DNA from: Altererythrobacter sp.
Lineage (GTDB): Bacteria; Pseudomonadota; Alphaproteobacteria; Sphingomonadales; Sphingomonadaceae
Direction: 5' to 3'
Assembly: GCA_024636575.1 (NCBI GenBank)
Contig: JAGXGU010000177.1
Coordinates: 1-12,217, forward strand
Length of the DNA: 12,217 nt
The notes under the pieces are model-generated. The model was not told where the DNA came from, did no database searches, and saw only the letters and a list, made by a program, of their open reading frames with translations. A program made the translations under genes and the position numbers. Positions 7,675-12,217 of this stretch are shown in pieces. Numbering within the stretch: position 1 is the stretch's first letter; the number at the start of each line of letters is the position of its first letter.

Positions 7675-7755
7675 CGTCATCCCGGCGAAAGCCGGGATCG
7701 CTATCCGCATGGTCGGACGTGTTTGAACCAGATCCCAGCTTGCGCTGGGATGACG
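7675..7755. repeat. BIME-like double palindrome between gcvH and gcvPA
   Basis: Two hairpins sit back to back. The left one is ATCCCGGC (7679-7686), loop GAAA, GCCGGGAT (7691-7698). The right one is ATCCCAGC (7732-7739), loop TTGC, GCTGGGAT (7744-7751). The outer ends CGTCATCCC (7675-7683) and GGGATGACG (7747-7755) are also exact reverse complements, so the whole block can fold as one long stem. This is the well-known extragenic palindrome class that reads as VIPAKAGI or VIPAQAGI when translated, abundant in sphingomonads and several other proteobacteria. No T tract follows either hairpin on the minus strand, so it is not a clear terminator. It may affect mRNA stability or the gcvH:gcvPA ratio. 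Confidence 0.85.
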
Positions 7756-7756
7756 A

Positions 7757-8128
7757 TCACAGTCCTTCGACAAACACCGCATAGGTCTTCTCGTTCATCA
7801 GGCCTTCCAGCTCGCTCTTGTCGCTGATGGTCAGCTTGAAGAACCAGCCGTCTTCTTCGGGCGAGGTGTTGACCAGCGCCGGATCGTCTTCCAGCGCGCC
7901 GTTGGCTTCGGTCACTTCGCCGGAGATCGGCGCATAGACATCGCTCGCCGCCTTGACCGATTCGACCACGGCCGCATCGCCGCCCTGTTCCACCACCGTG
8001 CCGACATCGGGCAGTTCGACGAAGACGATATCGCCCAATTGTTCCTGCGCATAATCGGTGATCCCGACTGTCGCGGTGTCGCCTTCGACATCGATCCATT
8101 CGTGTTCTTCGGTAAAGTAACGGCTCAT
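7757..8128 (-). CDS. gcvH: Glycine cleavage system H protein
   Basis: This small lipoyl carrier shuttles the aminomethyl group among the P, T and L proteins. The 123 residues match the family length. The start MSRYFTEEHEWIDVEG and the lipoylation site VVESVKAASDVYAPISG, with K59 as the expected modified lysine, are typical, as is the acidic EEDGWFFKL stretch (91-99). The ATG overlaps the gcvT stop as ATGA and has GGAG eight bases upstream, so it is coupled to gcvT. The lipoylation enzymes and the E3 (lpd) are not in the window. Confidence 0.97.
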   Translation of the reverse strand: MSRYFTEEHEWIDVEGDTATVGITDYAQEQLGDIVFVELPDVGTVVEQGGDAAVVESVKAASDVYAPISGEVTEANGALEDDPALVNTSPEEDGWFFKLTISDKSELEGLMNEKTYAVFVEGL

Positions 8129-9297
8129 CTGGGGTCTCCTCGATAATAGCGGTGCGGGACGAATGGCATCGGCGCTACCAGCGCATCCAGCCGTTTGCTG
8201 CGAACTTCGATCTGCAAGCGCGTGCCATCGGCCGCGTGGTCAGCATTGATATAGGCCATTGCGATGGGATAGCCGAGCGTGGGCGAGAAACCGCCCGAAG
8301 TTACTCGGCCAATTTCCCGGTCACCCGCGAACACCAGCGCGCCTTCGCGGGCGGGCATGCGTCCCTCCACCATCAGGCCGACACGCCTGTTGGCAGCGCC
8401 CGATGCAAGTATCGGCGCAATTGCCGCATGGCCCATCCAGCCGCCCGTCTCGCGGCGGCTCTTGCTCAGCGCGAACATCAGGCCCGCAGACACCGGATCG
8501 GTTTCGGGATCAAGATCATGGCCGTACAGCGGCAATCCCGCTTCCAGCCGCAAGCTGTCGCGCGCGCCCAGTCCTGCTGGCTGTACACGGTCGTCGGCCA
8601 CCAGCGCATCGGCCAGCGCCTCCGCCATATCGGCAACAATCGAAATCTCGAAACCGTCTTCGCCGGTATAGCCTGCCCGGCTGACCCACAGGGGCGTGCC
8701 ATTCCACTCGAAGGCAGCGGCTGTCATGAAAATCAGTGCGCCGGTCCCGGGGACCAGACCCTCCAGCACGGCACCCGCTTCCGGCCCCTGCAACGCCAGC
8801 AGCGCCAGGTCGGCCTGGTGGGTAAGTGTGATCTCATCCGGCAGATGTTCGCGCAAATGGGCGATATCGTCCCATTTGACCGCACCGTTGACGACCAGCG
8901 CAAGGCGCTCGCCGGTGTTGGTGATGATCAGATCGTCGAGAATTCCGCCATTTTCATCCAGCAGCAGCGAATAGCGCATCCGCCCCGGCTTCAGCGCGGA
9001 GACATCGCCCGGCACCAATGCTTCGAGCGCCCCAGCCGCATTTTCGCCTTCCAGGACCAGTTGGCCCATGTGGCTGACATCGAACAGCGACGCATGATTG
9101 CGGGTCCATTCATGTTCGGCCACGATCCCGCCATATTGGCCGGTGTACTGGATCGGCATCTGGTAACCGGCAAATTCGACCATCCGCCCGCCATGCGCAC
9201 GGTGCCACGCATCCAGCGGCAGCACCTGCTGTTCCGGCAGATCGTCTGGATGGGTTTCGGATTGATCTTCGTTCACGCATGAATTCCCGTCAGACAT
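8125..9297 (-). CDS. gcvT: Aminomethyltransferase (glycine cleavage T protein)
   Basis: The T protein releases ammonia from aminomethyl-lipoyl-GcvH and forms 5,10-methylene-tetrahydrofolate. It has 390 residues. The family core starts near residue 26 (LPLDAWHRAHGGRMVEFAGY), so there is a polar N-terminal extension of about 25 residues. Other marks are LFDVSHMGQL (71-80), MRYSLLLDENGGILDDL (about 107-123, holding the conserved folate-binding Asp), SRAGYTGEDGFEI and ARDSLRLEAGLPLYGHDL. The ATG at 9297 has AAGGA nine bases upstream. A GTG at codon 8 is possible but has a poorer ribosome site. It is the first gene after the tandem glycine riboswitch, about 40 bases downstream of the second aptamer, which explains control of the whole gcv run by glycine. 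The stop overlaps gcvH by four bases. Confidence 0.96.
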   Translation of the reverse strand: MSDGNSCVNEDQSETHPDDLPEQQVLPLDAWHRAHGGRMVEFAGYQMPIQYTGQYGGIVAEHEWTRNHASLFDVSHMGQLVLEGENAAGALEALVPGDVSALKPGRMRYSLLLDENGGILDDLIITNTGERLALVVNGAVKWDDIAHLREHLPDEITLTHQADLALLALQGPEAGAVLEGLVPGTGALIFMTAAAFEWNGTPLWVSRAGYTGEDGFEISIVADMAEALADALVADDRVQPAGLGARDSLRLEAGLPLYGHDLDPETDPVSAGLMFALSKSRRETGGWMGHAAIAPILASGAANRRVGLMVEGRMPAREGALVFAGDREIGRVTSGGFSPTLGYPIAMAYINADHAADGTRLQIEVRSKRLDALVAPMPFVPHRYYRGDPR

Positions 9298-9300
9298 GGC

Positions 9301-9335
9301 GGCGCATCCTTCACAGGAAGCACCTTCACCACGCC
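9301..9335 (-). promoter_or_regulatory. Putative expression platform of the glycine riboswitch (ribosome-site hairpins)
   Basis: The gcvT ribosome site AAGGA lies at 9307-9311. AGGA (9307-9310) can pair with TCCT (9315-9318) across a GTGA loop, which would hide it. The overlapping CTTC (9317-9320) can instead pair with GAAG (9324-9327) across a GTG loop, which would free it. The two stems exclude each other. A GGCG/CGCC stem with two wobble pairs (9330-9335 with 9301-9306) could also enclose the site. All stems are short, so this is a suggestion of translational control. Confidence 0.3.
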
Positions 9336-9337
9336 CC

Positions 9338-9555
9338 CTCTGTCGGGAGTACCTGAGAGTTTTACCTGCCCAGCCTTTTCGAAAAAGGTATGGCAGGATT
9401 ACCCCTTCGGTGAGGCAGCCACCCTTTTCTTGGGCCGCAACCTGCTTTCCAGAGTGTCTGCCACATCACGGTCCGTTTGCCTGAGAGTTTCCGGGGCGGT
9501 TGCTCCTTCGGCGCCGAGAGCCTGTTACAGCCCGCGATCTCTCCCGTGATATGGC
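9338..9555 (-). ncRNA. Tandem glycine riboswitch (two aptamers)
   Basis: On the minus strand, upstream of gcvT, the two glycine-aptamer signatures occur in series. Aptamer 1 (about 9465-9550) has CGGGAGAG, GCGCCGAAGGAGCAACC and GGAAACTCTCAGGCAAACGG. Aptamer 2 (about 9338-9454) has CTGGAAAG, TCACCGAAGGGGTAATCC, a CCTTTTTCGAAAAGG hairpin and GTAAAACTCTCAGGTACTCC. Closing stems are visible: ATCACGG (9544-9550) with CCGTGAT (9465-9471) for aptamer 1, and CTCTG (9450-9454) with CAGAG (9338-9342) for aptamer 2. Glycine binding is known to turn on gcv operons through this RNA. The motif and the gene downstream agree fully. Aptamer 2 has GGAAAG where GGAGAG is usual, leaving a possible A-C mismatch against CTCTC. 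Confidence 0.96.
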
Positions 9556-9577
9556 CGGGAATCATTCGATACCCGGC
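9554..9577. repeat. 24-base palindrome just upstream of the glycine riboswitch
   Basis: The order is GCCGGG, A, ATC, loop ATTC, GAT, A, CCCGGC: a six-pair stem, an A-A mismatch (T-T on the minus strand) and a three-pair inner stem. It touches the 5' edge of aptamer 1 and shares two bases (9554-9555) with the extended P1 helix. It could be a hairpin in the riboswitch leader or a protein operator between the divergent gcvT and antiporter genes. No T tract follows on the plus strand, where GACGGGAACC comes next, so a terminator is unlikely. Confidence 0.55.
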
Positions 9578-9587
9578 GACGGGAACC

Positions 9588-9616
9588 GCTTTTGCCCAGC
9601 CGTGTGCCCGCGTCAA
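9588..9616 (-). promoter_or_regulatory. Weak candidate promoter for the riboswitch-gcv operon
   Basis: On the minus strand TTGACG (9611-9616) is followed after 17 bases by AAAAGC (9588-9593). The -35 is good and the -10 is poor. It would start transcription roughly 25-35 bases before the aptamer, a sensible place. No better pair was found in the 9556-9709 interval, and none was found for the divergent antiporter. Confidence 0.2.
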
Positions 9617-9709
9617 TGCCCGTGTCGCGAATACCAGCAGCAATTGTCCAGCAAGCGGCTTGAATTGCCCTGCGTGGCCGGTAAGAAGCGCTGAACGGGC
9701 GGGAAAACC

Positions 9710-10912
9710 ATGACAGTCACCGAAGTTTACCTGATCGCCTTGCTGATCATCCTGGCAGTGCCGTGGCTCGTCTGGCGGCTGCTTGGCAGCGACGCATGGG
9801 CTCCGCTGGTGGTGGTGCAGATCATCGCCGGGATCCTGCTCGGTCCGGGTGTGATCGGGGCGGCCTTTCCTGATTACTACGCCTTCGTATTCCGCCCCGA
9901 CGTGATCACCGCGCTGAACGGCGTTGCCTGGTGGGCGGTGATGCTGTTCGTCTGGATCGCGGGGATCGAACTGGACCTGTCCCAGGCTTGGCGGCACCGG
10001 CGGGAAACCGGCATCACCGCCGGTCTTGCGCTTGGCGTCCCGCTTGTCCTGGGATCGCTCGCCGGGCTGCTGCTGCTGCTCTGGTCGGACGTTTGGCAGG
10101 GCCCGGACGGCGCCGCATGGCAGGTGGTGCTGGGCATCGGCATGGCCTGCGCGGTCACGGCCTTGCCGATCCTGGTTCTGTTCATGGAAAAGCTGGAAAT
10201 CCTGCGCACTGCGCTCGGCCAGAGGATCCTGCGCTATGCCAGTCTCGACGATATCGCGATCTGGGGTGTTCTGGCCCTGATCCTGCTCGACTGGGAACGG
10301 ATCGGGCGGCAGATTGCCTTCCTGGCCGGGTTCATCATCGCGGCGTGGCTGATCCGCAAACTGATGGTCCGCGTTCAGGAGGCGGACCGCTGGCCGATCG
10401 GACTTATCTGGCTGGCGCTATGCGGGCTGGCGGGGGATTGGTCCGGGCTGCATTACATGGTCGGCGCGTTTCTGGCCGGGACGGTGCTGGATGCGCGGTG
10501 GTTCGGGCTAGATGCGATGGACCGGTTTCGCCAGATCATCCTGCTCACCATCATGCCGGTGTTCTTCCTGTCCACCGGCCTGCGCACCCAGTGGGAAACC
10601 GGGGGTGTCGCCGTATTCAGTGCTGCCGCCCTGCTGCTGGCTGCATCGGTCGGCGGCAAATTGCTGGGTCTTGCGGCAGCGGGGCGAATTTTGCGCTGGC
10701 CCCGCGGCGAGGCACAGCTGATCGGCTGGCTGCTCCAGACCAAGGCGCTGATCATGATCATTTTTGCCAATGTCTTGCTGGACAAGGCCATTATCACCAG
10801 CACCGCCTTCACCGCATTATTGCTGATGGCGGTGGCGAGCACGATGTTATCTGTTCCAATGGCGAGCCCGCTGTTGCGCCGCCTGGGACGGATGATCGAC
10901 AGGGAGGCTTGA
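9710..10912 (+). CDS. Cation:proton antiporter (CPA2 / Kef-type membrane domain)
   Basis: This 400-residue integral membrane protein likely exchanges Na+ or K+ for protons across the inner membrane. Most of it is hydrophobic, with about 11-13 membrane segments. Family marks are VVVQIIAGILLGPGVIG (about 34-50), WIAGIELDL (82-90), the unwound-helix region MACAVTALPIL (145-155), the ion-binding pair D180-D181 in ASLDDIAIWG, and IMPVFFLSTGL (281-291) with K317 further on. The Asp-Asp pair resembles electrogenic CPA2 exchangers more than the Gln-Asp of KefC, but the transported ion cannot be told. No C-terminal TrkA-N or USP domain is present, so it is the bare transporter. The ATG at 9710 has only a weak GGGCGGG ahead. 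It is transcribed away from the gcv riboswitch and ends 12 bases from the convergent metH stop. Confidence 0.92.
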   Translation: MTVTEVYLIALLIILAVPWLVWRLLGSDAWAPLVVVQIIAGILLGPGVIGAAFPDYYAFVFRPDVITALNGVAWWAVMLFVWIAGIELDLSQAWRHRRETGITAGLALGVPLVLGSLAGLLLLLWSDVWQGPDGAAWQVVLGIGMACAVTALPILVLFMEKLEILRTALGQRILRYASLDDIAIWGVLALILLDWERIGRQIAFLAGFIIAAWLIRKLMVRVQEADRWPIGLIWLALCGLAGDWSGLHYMVGAFLAGTVLDARWFGLDAMDRFRQIILLTIMPVFFLSTGLRTQWETGGVAVFSAAALLLAASVGGKLLGLAAAGRILRWPRGEAQLIGWLLQTKALIMIIFANVLLDKAIITSTAFTALLLMAVASTMLSVPMASPLLRRLGRMIDREA

Positions 10913-10924
10913 GAAAGGGCGCAG

Positions 10925-12217
10925 TCAGTCGAGATTGGGCCGTAGCCACCGCTCTGCCGTGGCCAGATCGGCCCCGCGCCGCGCCGCGTAGTCTTCCAAT
11001 TGGTCACGCCCGACCCGCGCCACCCCGAAATAGGACGCTTCGGGATGGGCGAAATAGAACCCGCTGACCGCTGCCGTGGGCCACATGGCGAAACTTTCGG
11101 TCAAGGTCAGCCCGGCATTGGCGGGTGCATCGAGCAGGTCGAACAGGATCGGCTTCAGGCTGTGATCGGGACAGGCGGGATAGCCCGGCGCGGGGCGGAT
11201 ACCGCGGTATTGTTCCTTGATCAGCGCTTCGTTGGTCAGCTGTTCCCCCGGCGCATAGCCCCACAAATCGGTGCGCACATGCTGGTGCAGCCGTTCCGCC
11301 ATGGCCTCCGCGAACCGGTCAGCCAGCGCTTTCAGCAGGATGTCGGAATAGTCATCATGCGCGGCCTGAAACCGTGCCGAATGTTCTTCGATCCCGTGGA
11401 TGCCGACCGCAAAACCGCCGATCCAGTCACCTGCCGGATCGATGAAGTCGGCAAGGCAGTAATTGGCGCGGTCCCGGCTTTTCTTGACCTGCTGGCGGAG
11501 GAAGGGGAGCCTTTCCCCGCTGTCCAGCAGCACATCATCCCCGTCCCGCCGACATGGCCAGAAGCCTGCAACCGCTTTGGCCGTCAGCCATTTTTCCGCG
11601 ATGATCCGGTCCAGCATCGCCTGCGCATCGTCAAACAACGACCGGGCGCTTTCTCCGACCACTTCATCGGTCAGGATCGCGGGATAATTGCCGTGGAGTT
11701 CCCACGCGCGGAAGAACGGAGTCCAGTCGATCACTTCCCGCAAATCGGCGAGCGGCCAATCGCCAAAGGCGTGAACGCCCGGCTTTACCGGTGCGGGGGG
11801 TTTTTCCGCCAGATCGGGCTTGAAACTGGCGGCGCGGGCTTCCGCCAGCGGCAGCGGTTCGGACTGGCCCTTGTTGGCGCGTTTGAAGCGCAGATCGTCA
11901 TATTCGGCCTTCACATCGGCCACGAAATCATCACGCAACGTATCGGACAGCAGCTTCGACGCGACGCCGACCGCGCGGCTTGCGTCGAGCACATGGATCA
12001 CCGGTCCGGTATAGGCGGGTTCGATGCGCAGCGCGGTGTGCACCTTGCTGGTGGTCGCGCCGCCGATCAGCAGCGGCATGGTCATGCCCTCACGCTGCAT
12101 TTCTTCGGCCACGGTGACCATTTCATCCAGTGACGGGGTGATCAGGCCGCTGAGGCCAATCATGTCGACATCCTCCGCTTTGGCGACTTCGAGGATTTTC
12201 GGCCACGGCACCATCAC
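10925..12217 (-). CDS. metH: Methionine synthase, cobalamin-dependent, C-terminal part (partial)
   Basis: The last 430 codons are visible and the 5' part lies past the right edge; the first visible codons read VMVPWPKIL. MetH moves a methyl group from 5-methyl-tetrahydrofolate to homocysteine through cobalamin. The fragment begins inside the B12-binding domain (DMIGLSGLITPSLDEM, then LLIGGATTSKVHTALRI); the DxHxxG histidine motif would be upstream. From about residue 150 the AdoMet-dependent reactivation domain is complete, with IDWTPFFRAWELHGNYPAI, ANYCLADFIDP and the AdoMet-binding RPAPGYPACPDHS. The frame ends at a TGA-equivalent stop at 10925-10927 and nothing appears broken. Some alphaproteobacteria split MetH into two genes, and this window cannot show which form is present. 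It converges with the antiporter with 12 bases between stops and no recognisable terminator. Confidence 0.96.
   Translation of the reverse strand: MMVPWPKILEVAKAEDVDMIGLSGLITPSLDEMVTVAEEMQREGMTMPLLIGGATTSKVHTALRIEPAYTGPVIHVLDASRAVGVASKLLSDTLRDDFVADVKAEYDDLRFKRANKGQSEPLPLAEARAASFKPDLAEKPPAPVKPGVHAFGDWPLADLREVIDWTPFFRAWELHGNYPAILTDEVVGESARSLFDDAQAMLDRIIAEKWLTAKAVAGFWPCRRDGDDVLLDSGERLPFLRQQVKKSRDRANYCLADFIDPAGDWIGGFAVGIHGIEEHSARFQAAHDDYSDILLKALADRFAEAMAERLHQHVRTDLWGYAPGEQLTNEALIKEQYRGIRPAPGYPACPDHSLKPILFDLLDAPANAGLTLTESFAMWPTAAVSGFYFAHPEASYFGVARVGRDQLEDYAARRGADLATAERWLRPNLD

Noticed and set aside
8152..9282. Plus-strand open frame of 376 codons opposite gcvT
   Set aside because: Shadow of gcvT; no domain signature.
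9362..9997. Minus-strand open frame of 211 codons across the riboswitch and antiporter start
   Set aside because: It covers the glycine riboswitch and the antiporter's antisense; its composition is not protein-like, and the RNA motif explains the sequence.
11000..12133. Plus-strand open frame of 377 codons opposite metH
   Set aside because: Shadow of the conserved MetH activation domain.
1..12217. CRISPR array, insertion sequence, phage or other mobile element
   Set aside because: No spaced direct repeats, transposase or integrase motifs, or target-site duplications were seen. The only repeat element is the extragenic palindrome at 7675-7755.

Overview
This window looks like chromosomal DNA from an alphaproteobacterium, most likely a sphingomonad of the Erythrobacter/Altererythrobacter kind. 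That placement is an inference from the high GC content, the protein style (split two-subunit glycine decarboxylase, CHASE2 cyclase) and an extragenic palindrome of the 'GTCATCCCGGCGAAAGCCGGGAT' class. No marker gene is present, so it is not proven. No tRNA, rRNA, CRISPR array, insertion sequence or phage gene was seen, and no stretch over 300 bases lacks a gene.

Layout. (1) Positions 1-1700, minus strand: a five-motif multiheme cytochrome c, whose stop overlaps the start of a lipoprotein with a GlcG/HbpS (DUF336) type heme-binding domain that runs off the left edge. (2) 1701-1932: a 232-base leader with a possible 32-codon ORF and an inverted repeat. (3) 1933-4681, minus strand: a CHASE2-sensor class III adenylate cyclase overlapping by 14 bases a downstream secreted protein of unknown function. 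(4) 4738-9555, minus strand: a tandem glycine riboswitch followed by gcvT, gcvH, gcvPA and gcvPB. Most of these genes overlap by four bases; gcvH and gcvPA are instead separated by a BIME-like double palindrome. (5) 9710-10912, plus strand: a CPA2-type cation:proton antiporter, divergent from the riboswitch. (6) 10925-12217, minus strand: the C-terminal part of cobalamin-dependent methionine synthase (MetH), convergent with the antiporter and cut by the right edge.

How the parts work together. The riboswitch and gcvTHPAPB form a standard glycine-inducible unit that splits glycine into CO2, ammonia and 5,10-methylene-tetrahydrofolate; the E3 subunit (lpd) is not here. MetH uses methyl-tetrahydrofolate, so the right side of the window has a one-carbon theme, but it is a separate transcription unit. 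The cyclase starts only 56 bases after gcvPB on the same strand with no terminator visible, so read-through is possible. The cyclase plus secreted protein, and the cytochrome plus DUF336 lipoprotein, are the two least understood pairs. The riboswitch leader also has unusual RNA-structure features. I see no clear wholly new multi-gene system; the best leads are those two pairs and the regulatory RNA.
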